Below, one piece after another: positions 1 through 8,738 of a stretch of 35,224 bases of DNA. The position numbers and the translations under genes are program-made. The stretch's first letter is position 1; each line of letters begins with the position of its first letter. Under the pieces are notes generated by a model. It was given only the letters and a program-made list of their open reading frames with translations. It was not told where the DNA came from and did no database searches. The stretch spans positions 1 through 35,224 of the forward strand of contig JAEUUC010000003.1 of the NCBI GenBank assembly GCA_016787665.1. The letters are read 5' to 3'. This DNA comes from Cyclobacteriaceae bacterium (GTDB taxonomy: Bacteria; Bacteroidota; Bacteroidia; Cytophagales; Cyclobacteriaceae).

Positions 1-3000
1 CATCGGCATCCTGAATTACACGTACCAGAACATCTCCACCAATGCCCGTTTGGCCCTCCAGCAATTTAACGGTGAGTTGATTATTGATGACCCCAATCTG
101 CAGTTTTCGGCTACGGGCGAACTCGATCTCCGGCAAGGCCAGCAGCGCGTGAATGTTTCAGCCCGCCTCGATACCATTAAGTTGAAACCGCTGGGCCTTT
201 CGCGCGAAGACATAACCTTGCAATCGTCTCTGGAAGCCGACACACGGGGATTGCAATTGGACAGCATTACCGGAAACATTTATCTGAAGGATATCCGGTT
301 ACAGTTGGGGGAACGCAGGTTAGCGCTCGACTCGATTCGCGTTCAGTCGCAACGGGACAATATGAACCGAACCCTTTTGCTGAATAGCTCGCTCTTGAAC
401 GCAGGTGTCACCGGCACGTTCCGGCCGGCCGAAATCTTCCGTGACGGACGCCAACTGGTGAACGAGTTCCTCCTCAACCTGCGCAACAACCCGGGCGAAA
501 TTCAGGAGTACTACAAGACGAAATCAAAATCCAACCGCGAGTATCGCGCCCGATTTAGCGCGGATGTAGTCAACCTGAACCCGTTACTAAAAATACTGGC
601 CCCCCACCTTTACCTGTCCAACAACTTCAACCTGGAGGGGCAGTTTAGCAAAGGCTACACGTCTCGCTTTTCCGCCTATTGCCGGTTCGATAGTCTCGTC
701 ATTAACCAACAGGTATTTCGCGATAATGAAATTGATTTTAATGGATCAAAAATCAGTGACAGCACGACCGTGTTGGCCAGCCTGGTCGTGCAATCGGCAA
801 GCCAGAAAATTTCTAACAAACTCAGCACGCAAAATCTTTTCTTCGAAGCCGTTTGGAACCGCACCCATATGGAAGTAACGTTGGATGCCGACCAGGCAAA
901 TTCCACAAACTACGCACGCCTTGAAAGTGAAATTGACTTCCAGCAGGACAGCACACGAATTCTCTTGCTACCATCCAAGCTATTTCTGCTCGACAAACTT
1001 TGGCAGTTCAAACCCGGAAACTACATCTTAAACGCTGGCCGCGAATGGCGGTTCCATGACGTAGCCCTTGTGCACGAAGCGGAGTCATTGATGATTGATG
1101 GTATTCTGTCCGAAAAAGACCCCGAGGCAGCGCTTCGCGTAACAGCCACCAACTTCGATCTGGATATCGTCAACGGCCTGACAACCGAGCGATTTGCCGG
1201 CACGCTGAAAGGTCAGGTCACGGGCAAAAATTTGTATAAGGAGCCCTATGTGCAAAATGACTTAGTGATTGAGGCTCTTCACATCAATGATTTTCTGATT
1301 GGTGATGTCACCGGCCGTAACCAATGGAATGCGGAAGCCGACCAATTCGACATTCAGTTCATCATCGACCGGCTGGGCGCACGCACGGTTGACATCACCG
1401 GTTATTACCGCCCGAAACTAACCGGAAGTCCGCTGAACCTGCACGTGGATCTGCGCAAGACCAGTTTACGCATGATCGAACCCATTGTGCGTGATATCTT
1501 CTCGCGGCTGGATGGCCAGGTATCAGGCGAATACGAGGTGCGCGGCACGTTTGGTGAGCCGCTCATCCGCGGGCAAAGCGTGGTGGAAAACGGTGCCGTT
1601 ACCATCGACTACCTGAAAACCAACTACACCTTCAACGGCCGGCTATTGATGACGCCAAACCAGATCACGTTCAAGGACTTTATTCTTCTCGATGCCTTTC
1701 GAAATCAAGGCTATCTGGACGGATTTTTAGGACACCGGAATTTTTCCCGCTTCCGCGTAAACCTCGATGCCAATTTTACCAGTTTTCAAGTGCTGAATAC
1801 CACCAGCAAAGACAATTCGCTCTTCTACGGGCAGGCGTTTGGCAGCGGGCGCCTGAATATTTTCGGACCTTTCAACAATCTGAAAATCTCGGCCACCGCC
1901 CGAACTGAAAAAAACAGCCGCATTTTCATTCCAGTTACCAATTCCGGAAGTACCGAGAAGAAAGAGTTTATCACGTTCGTTCATTTTGCTGATTCGGCCA
2001 AGCTTCGGGAAAACCGGCAAAAGAAGAAAAAGAAAACAGAGGAGTCTACCGGTGGTCTTACGATGGACCTCAACCTGGACATTACCCCCGATGCCTATGC
2101 TGAAATCATATTCGATGTAAAAGCCGGGGACATCATCCGCGGGTACGGACGCGGTGATATTCAGCTTCAAATAAACACCCGGGGTGAGTTTAACATGTTT
2201 GGCGTTTACGAATTTGAGCGGGGCTTTTACAATTTTACCCTGTACAACATCATCAATAAAGAATTTAACATCAACAAGGGAAGCCGTATCAGTTGGTATG
2301 GCGACCCCTATGGCGGTTTGTTGAGTCTCGTGGCCAGCTACCGGCAAACCACTTCACTGGCACCCATTGTGTCTAACCAGGCTGTAGCCAATAGCCCGGG
2401 ATTGCGCAGGAAATATCCGATTGAAGTGATGTTGAAATTGGACGGGCCCATGCTGAGCCCTCAGATTGGCTTTGATATTGCCGCGAAAGATTTGCCGCGC
2501 AACGTGGTGGTTGACGAGCAAGGCACCACCGTGAATCTGGAGTTTGAATTTGATGCCTTCAAATCCAAACTGGATGAGCAGGAACTCAAGCGCCAGGTCT
2601 TCAGCCTGATTGTGCTCAGGCGGTTTTCGCCCATTGGGGAATCGATCAATACCAGCGGTTCGATCTACAACAGTGTGAGTGAACTGCTTTCCAATCAGCT
2701 GAGTAACTTTTTAACCCAGGTGGACTCCAATCTTGAAATTGACCTGGACCTCGGCACACTCGATCAGGAGGCCTTCAACACCTTTCAGCTTCGCCTCTCC
2801 TACTCGTTTCTGAACGGCCGGTTGCGCGTGACGCGCGAAGGAACACTGGGTGGAGACCAAAGCCAGCAATCGGCCGCCAACCTGATTGGCGAATGGACGG
2901 TGGATTATGTGTTGACGCCCGATGGCAAGTTCCGTGTGAAAATGTACAGTCGAAACAACTTCAATAATCTCAACAACACACTGGGCAATCCCTCACAAAC

Positions 3001-3151
3001 GGCCGTGACGACTGGATTCAGTTTGTCACACACCCAAAGCTTCAATCAAATTAAAGACTTACTCACTTCTGCACGCGAGCGCAGGCGAAGGGAACTACAA
3101 AATCAACCACCACCCGAAGAGGAAAAAGTGCCGGATGATGGTTCGTATTAG
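1..3151 (+). CDS. tamB: TamB-like translocation/assembly protein (DUF490), 5'-truncated
   Basis: The frame is open through the left edge (readable from base 2), so only about 1050 C-terminal residues are present and the real start lies outside the window. The visible protein is a long, beta-rich, repetitive sequence full of alternating hydrophobic and polar residues. It ends in a domain of the TamB C-terminal (DUF490) type, with a glycine-rich segment near residues 690-760, an IGFDIAAKDLP-like stretch, a late 'SYSFLNGRLRVTREG' strand and a polar Pro/Glu-rich tail. TamB proteins are inner-membrane-anchored periplasmic bridges that help supply phospholipid to, or assemble proteins in, the outer membrane, usually beside a BamA/TamA-like barrel. 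No such barrel is seen here, but it could lie upstream. A short Lys-rich insert (REN-RQKKKKK, about residue 660) is unusual for a periplasmic protein. The 3' end overlaps the next gene by 17 bases. Confidence 0.85.
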   Translation, partial: IGILNYTYQNISTNARLALQQFNGELIIDDPNLQFSATGELDLRQGQQRVNVSARLDTIKLKPLGLSREDITLQSSLEADTRGLQLDSITGNIYLKDIRLQLGERRLALDSIRVQSQRDNMNRTLLLNSSLLNAGVTGTFRPAEIFRDGRQLVNEFLLNLRNNPGEIQEYYKTKSKSNREYRARFSADVVNLNPLLKILAPHLYLSNNFNLEGQFSKGYTSRFSAYCRFDSLVINQQVFRDNEIDFNGSKISDSTTVLASLVVQSASQKISNKLSTQNLFFEAVWNRTHMEVTLDADQANSTNYARLESEIDFQQDSTRILLLPSKLFLLDKLWQFKPGNYILNAGREWRFHDVALVHEAESLMIDGILSEKDPEAALRVTATNFDLDIVNGLTTERFAGTLKGQVTGKNLYKEPYVQNDLVIEALHINDFLIGDVTGRNQWNAEADQFDIQFIIDRLGARTVDITGYYRPKLTGSPLNLHVDLRKTSLRMIEPIVRDIFSRLDGQVSGEYEVRGTFGEPLIRGQSVVENGAVTIDYLKTNYTFNGRLLMTPNQITFKDFILLDAFRNQGYLDGFLGHRNFSRFRVNLDANFTSFQVLNTTSKDNSLFYGQAFGSGRLNIFGPFNNLKISATARTEKNSRIFIPVTNSGSTEKKEFITFVHFADSAKLRENRQKKKKKTEESTGGLTMDLNLDITPDAYAEIIFDVKAGDIIRGYGRGDIQLQINTRGEFNMFGVYEFERGFYNFTLYNIINKEFNINKGSRISWYGDPYGGLLSLVASYRQTTSLAPIVSNQAVANSPGLRRKYPIEVMLKLDGPMLSPQIGFDIAAKDLPRNVVVDEQGTTVNLEFEFDAFKSKLDEQELKRQVFSLIVLRRFSPIGESINTSGSIYNSVSELLSNQLSNFLTQVDSNLEIDLDLGTLDQEAFNTFQLRLSYSFLNGRLRVTREGTLGGDQSQQSAANLIGEWTVDYVLTPDGKFRVKMYSRNNFNNLNNTLGNPSQTAVTTGFSLSHTQSFNQIKDLLTSARERRRRELQNQPPPEEEKVPDDGSY

Positions 3152-4004
3152 TCTGTTGATTTGCCTGTGGCTGGCCAGTGCACCCGGGCGTGCGCAGCCG
3201 GCCGACACGCTGAATCGCCAGCGATTAAATCTGGTGATTGTGGGGGGCGCCTCGGTGTATGCCGGCTCCGTGGTGGCGCTGAATGAAATTTGGTACAGCC
3301 AGTACGATCGTCAATCGTTTCGCTTTTTTAATGATTCGCAGGAATGGCTGCAAGCCGACAAGGTTGGGCACTTCTACGCTACATTCCAGGTAAGCCACGT
3401 GGCCTCGCGTATGCTCACGTGGACCGGGTTAAATACCCGCAAGGCAGACCTGTGGGCATCGATCAGCAGTTTTGCCATGGTGTCGTCCATTGAAATTTTT
3501 GACGGCTACTCCACGGGGTATGGCGCATCGGCTTCCGATCTGGTGGCCAATGGACTGGGCGCAGGTTTGTATTACACCCAAAAGGCCGTCTGGAAAGAAC
3601 TGCGCATACATCCCAAGTTCTCGTTTCATCAAACGATTTATGCTCCGCTTCGCCCCGAGTTGCTGGGCACCTCCTGGGGTGAGCAAATCATCAAAGACTA
3701 CAATGGCCAAACGCAATGGCTGTCGTTTGATATGGACCGCTTCATTCGATTCCCTAAATGGCTGAACCTGGCGGTTGGCTATGGCGTGGAGGACATGATC
3801 TCAGCTAACGTAAGTTCCAATCAACAGTTGGGCTATACCCCTTACCGGCAGGTATACCTGGCTCTCGACTTCGATCTGACAGCCTTTCGCGGGCGTTCCA
3901 AGTTCTGGAATTCGGTCATCTTCTTTGCCAACATGATCAAGTTGCCGGCTCCAACGCTGGAGTTTTCGCGTGGGGGTGTGCATGCCCATTTCTTCTATTA
4001 CTGA
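3135..4004 (+). CDS. DUF2279 family exported protein
   Basis: This 289-residue protein starts inside the 3' end of the TamB-like gene (ATG at 3135 or 3138), so the two are probably translationally coupled. It begins with a clear signal peptide (hydrophobic ISLLICLWLASA, then GRAQ, a likely cleavage site). The mature part contains the motif around residues 70-90 (WLQADKVGHFYATF) and the later 'SIEIFDGYSTGYGASASDLVAN' region, typical of the DUF2279/YfiM-like family of predicted envelope proteins with short hydrophobic helices. The conserved Asp-Lys-x-Gly-His and Ser-Asp-x-x-x-Asn motifs suggest a shared structural or catalytic role, but no biochemical function is established as far as I know. 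Coupling to the TamB-like gene suggests an outer-membrane or periplasmic job; that is inference. Confidence 0.8.
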   Translation: MMVRISLLICLWLASAPGRAQPADTLNRQRLNLVIVGGASVYAGSVVALNEIWYSQYDRQSFRFFNDSQEWLQADKVGHFYATFQVSHVASRMLTWTGLNTRKADLWASISSFAMVSSIEIFDGYSTGYGASASDLVANGLGAGLYYTQKAVWKELRIHPKFSFHQTIYAPLRPELLGTSWGEQIIKDYNGQTQWLSFDMDRFIRFPKWLNLAVGYGVEDMISANVSSNQQLGYTPYRQVYLALDFDLTAFRGRSKFWNSVIFFANMIKLPAPTLEFSRGGVHAHFFYY

Positions 4005-4030
4005 GCGCCCCAATATTCATTTCCTTTTCG

Positions 4031-4038
4031 TACTTTCG
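4031..4038 (+). promoter_or_regulatory. Candidate Bacteroidota -7 element
   Basis: TACTTTCG resembles the TAnnTTTG consensus of the Bacteroidota primary sigma factor and lies 15 bases before the ATG at 4054. No good -33 TTG is visible, so this is a weak call. It argues for the ATG at 4054 or 4060 rather than an earlier start overlapping the previous gene. Confidence 0.35.
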
Positions 4039-4053
4039 AAACGATCAACTACG

Positions 4054-4458
4054 ATGTTTATGGACGTTATCTCATTTCTGAAACGCTACGCAGAACAAAT
4101 CAATGGTCAGTTTACCAACTACGACAGCCAGCAATCCATTTTGATTGTACCGGTATCCGGTGGCCGTTTCCAGACGATTATCTGCACCGTTCGTCAAAAT
4201 GAGCTGTACAACCGTAAGATGATGACCTTCAATTCCAAAGTGTGCTCGGCTAAGGCGGAATTTGACTACCGTATGCTGTTGGAACAAGTAGCCTTTTTCA
4301 ACTATTGCCGGTTTATCGTTCAGGATCAATACCTGCAAGTGGAAGCCGTGAGTGCCCTGGATGCGCTAAGCGAAGAAACGACCAAAGAAATGATTCAGGA
4401 AGTGGCCAACCTGGCTGATCAATACGAGTTAAAACTTACCGGTGTAGACGTGCATTGA
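4054..4458 (+). CDS. Hypothetical small cytoplasmic protein
   Basis: The protein has 134 residues from ATG 4054 (ATG 4060 is also possible). The frame is open back to 3970, but that longer version would run into the previous gene and past the likely promoter at 4031. There is no signal peptide or membrane segment. The sequence alternates strands and helices (QSILIVPVSGGRFQTIICTV, then an acidic C-terminal helix with ALDALSEETTKEMIQEVANLADQYE). The general appearance is of a YbjN / type III chaperone-like fold, but I cannot confirm membership. Its stop codon directly abuts the stop of the convergent permease gene, with no intergenic base. Function unknown. Confidence 0.65.
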   Translation: MFMDVISFLKRYAEQINGQFTNYDSQQSILIVPVSGGRFQTIICTVRQNELYNRKMMTFNSKVCSAKAEFDYRMLLEQVAFFNYCRFIVQDQYLQVEAVSALDALSEETTKEMIQEVANLADQYELKLTGVDVH

Positions 4459-6906
4459 TCACTCACTGCGCAAACTGCGCACCGGATCCTGAACGGCAGC
4501 CTTCACCGACTGGAAGCTCACGGTAAACCACGCGATGAGCAGCGCCAGGAGGCCGGAGGCCAGCAGAATCCAAACGTTGATGGTAATCCGGTAGGCAAAA
4601 TTCTGAAGCCACCAATGCTCCATGGTATACCAGGCCACGGGTACTGCGAGTACAAAAGCAATTAACACCATGCGCGTAAAATCTTTCGACAGCAAATAGA
4701 TGACACCCCATACCGAAGCGCCCAACACTTTACGTATGCCAATCTCCTTGGTACGAAGGCTGGCGGTATAAGCCGAAAGTGCAAACAAACCAATACACGC
4801 CACGAACAACGCCAAGCCTGAAAATATGGTAAAGAGCCTCCCGGATTGTTCCTCGGCTTTGTACTGTGCTTCCAGATTCTGATCGAGGAACGAAAACTTG
4901 AATGCCTGCTCAGGGGCAATGGCCGCCCATTGCGCCTGAATAGCATCAATAGCCTCGCGAACGGCTCCCGGCTTCACGCGCACAAACGTAAAGCCAATGG
5001 CTTCGCGGTTAAGCTCATTGCTGTGCAGCGTTAGTGGGGTAATGCCCTCGTGCAACGAAATAAAATTGAAATCCCGGACAACCCCCAAGATGGTATATGA
5101 ACGCTCAACCCGCTCGCCTTGTTGACCTTGGTCGAACCCAATCAGCTTCTTCCCGATCGGATCCGGAATGTTCATCACCTTAACAGCCGTTTCGTTTAGA
5201 ATCACGTACAGTGAATCGGCCGTTTCGGCACTGAACCAACGGCCTTCAACCAATTCAAAGCCGAGTGTCTCGGCTAAGCCATCCGCAACAATCGTTGACT
5301 TGGTGGTCAGAATCTCAGAGGCGCCTTCGGCCTGGTACTGTCGACCAAAATAGTCGGATTCCTCGCCCGGGCGCGCGAAGCTACCCGCAGCTGCGACCAC
5401 CTGTGGCAAGCGTCTTACTTCTTCCACAAAAGTCTTCGCTTTCTGGGGATCCAGCGTAAAGCATCGTTCTACAATCAGCAACTGCTCCTTATCAAAACCC
5501 AACGACTTGTTGGAGATAAACTCCATTTGTTCACGAATGACCAGTGTGCCGATCAGGAGTATAATCGAAATCCAAAACTGAAAAATGACCAGCCCGTTGC
5601 GAATCCACTTACCTCGGGTGCTTCCCGTAAAATTACCCTTCATGACGACCACCGGATTAAATGATGAAAGGACCAGTGACGGATAAAATCCGGCCAGAAA
5701 GCCAACGACCAGCACCAGGGCTAACATGACGAATACCAAGGGTAGGTTGAAAACAAGGGCCAGGGGCTTGCCCGTAAGCACGTTAAATACCGGTAGCGAG
5801 ACATAGACAAACGCTACCGCCAGCGCCACACCGGCCACGCTCAACATAAACGACTCCGTGAGGAACTGAACCACCAGTTGCTGACGAAACGACCCCATTA
5901 CCTTGCGAACACCAACCTCACGGGCGCGTTCGGCCGAGCGTGCCGTTGATAAATTCATAAAATTGATACAGGCGATAATCAGGATTAACGCGGCCACCGC
6001 GATCATGATGTACACCGTGTTAAGGTTTCCGCCTGGTTTCATTTCAGCCTCAATGGTTTGGGGGTCGAGATAGATCGAAGAGATTGGCTGAAGAAAGTAC
6101 CGGTACCCGTTTCCTTCTTTGCGGTAATCGGCCCACGACTTACCCAACTCGCGCTCAATCTGTGCGGCCGCATAGGTGTCCACCATTTTTGGAAACTTGG
6201 CTTCGAGACCGTGAGGATCAGCGCCCGACCTTAACTTAAAATAGGTATAGGTAGAAAAAGAAGTGAAATTTTCTTGCCGGACAAAGGGAAACGTGCGCAG
6301 TGAAACGAGGCAGTTGAACTTGAAATGCGAGTTGTCCGGTACGTTTTCCATTACACCCGTCACCTTAAAAGGCTGATCCCCGCTCAACAATACCTTGCCG
6401 ATGGGATCCTCAGTACCAAAATACCGGAGGGCCATTTCTTCCGTTAGCACTATGTCATTTGGATTGCGAAAAACCTCATCGGCCTCGCCACGGAGCAACC
6501 GGAAGCTGAACATTTTGAAAAACGTGCTGTCGGTCAGCACGACAAAGTCCTCATCAAACTGCTTAATCTCATCGTGTTGATTCTTATAGCTCAACGGAAA
6601 GTTGGGAAAACCAGCGACATTACAACTGAGCTCGATTTCCGGGAAATCACGCCTGGCCACACCTTCAAAAGAATGAGGCACAACGGAGTATAACGTGGTA
6701 TGGTTCGGGTAAATCCGCTCCAGTGACATGCGATAAACACGATCATAATCACGCAGGAACGTATCATAGGATAACTCATACCGGATAAACAGCACAATGA
6801 CGAGGCAACTGGCAATACCGACCGCGAGGCCCAGAACGTTGATCACGGTGTACGCTTTCTGCTTGAACAGGCTGCGAAGCGCTACTTTGAGATTGTTTCG
6901 AAACAT
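4459..6906 (-). CDS. ABC transporter permease, MacB/FtsX type (two-module)
   Basis: This 815-residue protein has the layout of the large Bacteroidota FtsX-type permeases: an N-terminal transmembrane helix at about residues 20-42 after the signature FRNNLKVALRSLFKQKAYT, a periplasmic MacB_PCD-like domain, and three helices around residues 285-420 containing the 'ARSAERAREVGVRKVMGS' coupling motif. A second periplasmic domain and a second helix set follow, with the same motif near the C-terminus (ASLRTKEIGIRKVLGA). Both FtsX modules are intact. Proteins of this type couple cytoplasmic ATP hydrolysis to work in the periplasm or on lipids or peptides rather than transporting through a pore. No ATP-binding gene adjoins it, which is common for this family in the phylum, so its partner ATPase is elsewhere. 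Start at ATG 6906. Substrate unknown. Confidence 0.9.
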   Translation of the reverse strand: MFRNNLKVALRSLFKQKAYTVINVLGLAVGIASCLVIVLFIRYELSYDTFLRDYDRVYRMSLERIYPNHTTLYSVVPHSFEGVARRDFPEIELSCNVAGFPNFPLSYKNQHDEIKQFDEDFVVLTDSTFFKMFSFRLLRGEADEVFRNPNDIVLTEEMALRYFGTEDPIGKVLLSGDQPFKVTGVMENVPDNSHFKFNCLVSLRTFPFVRQENFTSFSTYTYFKLRSGADPHGLEAKFPKMVDTYAAAQIERELGKSWADYRKEGNGYRYFLQPISSIYLDPQTIEAEMKPGGNLNTVYIMIAVAALILIIACINFMNLSTARSAERAREVGVRKVMGSFRQQLVVQFLTESFMLSVAGVALAVAFVYVSLPVFNVLTGKPLALVFNLPLVFVMLALVLVVGFLAGFYPSLVLSSFNPVVVMKGNFTGSTRGKWIRNGLVIFQFWISIILLIGTLVIREQMEFISNKSLGFDKEQLLIVERCFTLDPQKAKTFVEEVRRLPQVVAAAGSFARPGEESDYFGRQYQAEGASEILTTKSTIVADGLAETLGFELVEGRWFSAETADSLYVILNETAVKVMNIPDPIGKKLIGFDQGQQGERVERSYTILGVVRDFNFISLHEGITPLTLHSNELNREAIGFTFVRVKPGAVREAIDAIQAQWAAIAPEQAFKFSFLDQNLEAQYKAEEQSGRLFTIFSGLALFVACIGLFALSAYTASLRTKEIGIRKVLGASVWGVIYLLSKDFTRMVLIAFVLAVPVAWYTMEHWWLQNFAYRITINVWILLASGLLALLIAWFTVSFQSVKAAVQDPVRSLRSE

Positions 6907-6985
6907 ACGTGCAGGATTGGGGGTTACATGCCTTTAACGCAGATGGCCAAGAACCGGATAAAGTTTTATGCTGATCGTCCCGAAC

Positions 6986-7021
6986 AAGCCATTTTTGGCT
7001 GATTTGGGGCAAAAATGGCTT
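6986..7021. repeat. 12-bp perfect inverted repeat between divergent genes
   Basis: AAGCCATTTTTG (6986-6997) and CAAAAATGGCTT (7010-7021) are perfect inverted copies with a 12-base spacer. They lie between the permease (-) and the cupin gene (+), covering the region where the -33 element of the cupin promoter would sit. No T-run follows on either strand, so it does not look like a terminator. An operator or an RNA hairpin is possible. Confidence 0.6.
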
Positions 7022-7032
7022 CGGGCTTTTAC

Positions 7033-7040
7033 TATCTTTC
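7033..7040 (+). promoter_or_regulatory. Candidate -7 element for the cupin gene
   Basis: TATCTTTC (followed by G) resembles TAnnTTTG. Transcription would start near 7045, giving a leader of about 11 bases before the ATG at 7056. No clear -33 TTG at the right spacing. Confidence 0.4.
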
Positions 7041-7055
7041 GAAAAACTGACACTC

Positions 7056-7400
7056 ATGCCGTTCATCAACTACCCCGCCAAGAAAAAGCTCAAAATCTGG
7101 GATGGCATTTATGGCCAGGTGCACCACAGCGATAAAATTACCTGTGGCCACATGAGCATTGAAGCCGGCATCGCATTGCCGGAACATCAGCACCCGCACG
7201 AGCAATGGAGTCACTTGCTGGAAGGTGAAATGGAATTTACCATTGGGGGCGAGACGCGCGTGTTGAAGCCCGGTGAAACGGCCTATGTTCCCGGGCATGT
7301 ACCGCACAGCGGCCGCAGTATCAAGGCTTGCAAACTGATTGATGTGTTCTCCCCTCCGCGGGAAGACTGGCGAGAGCTGGAAAGCAGGCAGACGGACTAG
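7056..7400 (+). CDS. Small single-domain cupin protein
   Basis: The protein has 114 residues and is essentially one conserved beta-barrel cupin domain. Motif 1 is seen as the His-rich run LPEHQHPHEQWSHLLEGEME (His44, His46, His48, Glu49). Motif 2 is PGETAYVPGHVPHSG, with His84. These residues would bind a divalent metal. The family includes small sugar isomerases, dioxygenases and metal-dependent regulators, and the sequence alone does not choose among them. It is transcribed away from the permease and toward the hydroxyproline operon on the opposite strand. The start at ATG 7056 is supported by the promoter-like motif just upstream. Confidence 0.85.
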   Translation: MPFINYPAKKKLKIWDGIYGQVHHSDKITCGHMSIEAGIALPEHQHPHEQWSHLLEGEMEFTIGGETRVLKPGETAYVPGHVPHSGRSIKACKLIDVFSPPREDWRELESRQTD

Positions 7401-7414
7401 CTATAAAAAATCCA

Positions 7415-7474
7415 ACGTCATCGCCAACGAAGTGAAGCAATCCCCAAAAAGCTTGGACTGCCTGCAAAGGCGAG
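7415..7474. repeat. Possible decayed dispersed intergenic repeat
   Basis: The spacer between the convergent cupin and FAD dehydrogenase genes contains CGTCATCGCCAACGAAGTGA followed by AGCAATCCCC. This resembles the widespread 'CGTCATTGCGAG..GAAGCAATC' intergenic repeat seen in many bacterial genomes. The similarity is judged from memory and the second half is poorly matched. It may also serve as the transcription end for one or both genes. Confidence 0.3.
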
Positions 7475-7479
7475 AAATT

Positions 7480-8727
7480 CTAACCCACAAACCTTTCAGG
7501 TGCAAACTCGGCCAATGAAACCGTTGGCTGTTCTTCATTCATCAGTTCAGTCACTAGCTTACCCGTACCAGGCGCCAGGCTCAACCCCATCATGGCGTGA
7601 CCGGTTGCCACAATCACGTTGGGCAAGCTTGTGAGCCGGCCGATGTAGGGAAGTCCATCCGGTGAGCAGGGGCGCAACCCATGCCAGATCTCTTCTGTCT
7701 TGGGCATGGACACCTGCATCTCCGGATAATAACGCGGAATAGCCTCCACGATTCCGCGCACGCGGTTCAACTGGATGGCGTGATTGAGTCCCGTTATTTC
7801 CATCGTTCCGCCAAAGCGCAGAGAGGAACCCATGGGCGTAACGGCTACCCGTGCTTCCAGTAATATGGAAGGAATGCGCACATTCTTCTTCACTTCCGGA
7901 AGCGTGAAACTATACCCCTTCCCCGCCTGCATCGGCAAGCGCAGGTGCAGTTGGCGCGCCAGCTCGCCCGACCAGGAGCCGGCTGCCAGCACAACCGAAT
8001 CAACTGCGTGGTCGCCCTGCGGGGTACGAAGGGACCGAACGTGACGGTGTTGAATAACAAAGTCAGTAACCGCAACAGAAGGAAGAATCTGAACACCTTC
8101 GTGCCGCAAGTATTCAATGAGTCCGCGGGTGAGCAGCTGAGGCGTTAAATGCGCATCGCCCGGATAAAAAACACCGCCCCGTGCGTTCACCCGCACAACG
8201 GGTTCCAACGCCTGAACTTCGCTGGCGGACAATACCTCTGCTTTAACGCCATACCGGTTTGCCAGGGCTGCGGTCTCCCCTTCTTCATGAGCGGCTGCCT
8301 CGGTTTGATACAGCATCAGCAACCCACGTTCGTGATAAGCAAAATCAAATAAAGCCTCACGGGCAAATTGCTGATAACACGCTTTACTGAACAGGCTCAA
8401 TTCTTTGAGCGCGGGCACCGAGCGTGCTACGTGGTCAGAGTTGGCGTGGCGATAGAAATCAAGACCCCAACGCAGCAAATCCAGATTGAGGCGGGGGCGC
8501 ACATAAAACGGGCTCTTGCTGTTAAACATCCAGCGAATACCCTTGGCGATCATGCCGGGAGCCGCCAGCGGAATGATGTGGCTGGGCACCACCATGCCCG
8601 CGTTGCCGAAGGAGCAGCCGTCTTCCAGCGAGGACTGATCAAACACGAGCACATCGTGTCCAGCCTTTTTTAAGTAGTAAGCCGAACACAGTCCGATAAT
8701 TCCACCTCCAATAACCGCTACTTTCAT
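7480..8727 (-). CDS. DadA-like FAD-dependent D-amino acid / D-hydroxyproline dehydrogenase
   Basis: The protein has 415 residues and is a flavoprotein of the DAO/DadA family. The N-terminal dinucleotide-binding motif is VAVIGGGIIGLCSAYYL (residues 3-19). The FAD-contact Gly-rich segment SFGNAGMVVPSHIIPLAAPG follows at about 39-58. The C-terminal FAD motif is seen as LRPCSPDGLPYIGR and GHAMMGLSLAPGTG. In this operon the likely reaction is oxidation of cis-4-hydroxy-D-proline, made by the epimerase encoded just upstream, to 1-pyrroline-4-hydroxy-2-carboxylate, with electrons passed to the respiratory chain. It is the last gene of the operon, 11 bases after the epimerase gene. A general D-amino acid dehydrogenase role is the alternative if the operon assignment is wrong. 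Confidence 0.87.
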   Translation of the reverse strand: MKVAVIGGGIIGLCSAYYLKKAGHDVLVFDQSSLEDGCSFGNAGMVVPSHIIPLAAPGMIAKGIRWMFNSKSPFYVRPRLNLDLLRWGLDFYRHANSDHVARSVPALKELSLFSKACYQQFAREALFDFAYHERGLLMLYQTEAAAHEEGETAALANRYGVKAEVLSASEVQALEPVVRVNARGGVFYPGDAHLTPQLLTRGLIEYLRHEGVQILPSVAVTDFVIQHRHVRSLRTPQGDHAVDSVVLAAGSWSGELARQLHLRLPMQAGKGYSFTLPEVKKNVRIPSILLEARVAVTPMGSSLRFGGTMEITGLNHAIQLNRVRGIVEAIPRYYPEMQVSMPKTEEIWHGLRPCSPDGLPYIGRLTSLPNVIVATGHAMMGLSLAPGTGKLVTELMNEEQPTVSLAEFAPERFVG

Positions 8728-8738
8728 ATATGAAGCCT

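Noticed and set aside
1727..2347. 206-codon open frame antisense to the TamB-like gene
   Set aside because: Shadow of the coding strand; no recognisable domain and no start signal.
3970..4053. Longer N-terminus for the gene ending at 4458
   Set aside because: It would overlap the DUF2279 gene and include the likely promoter; the ATG at 4054 is better placed.
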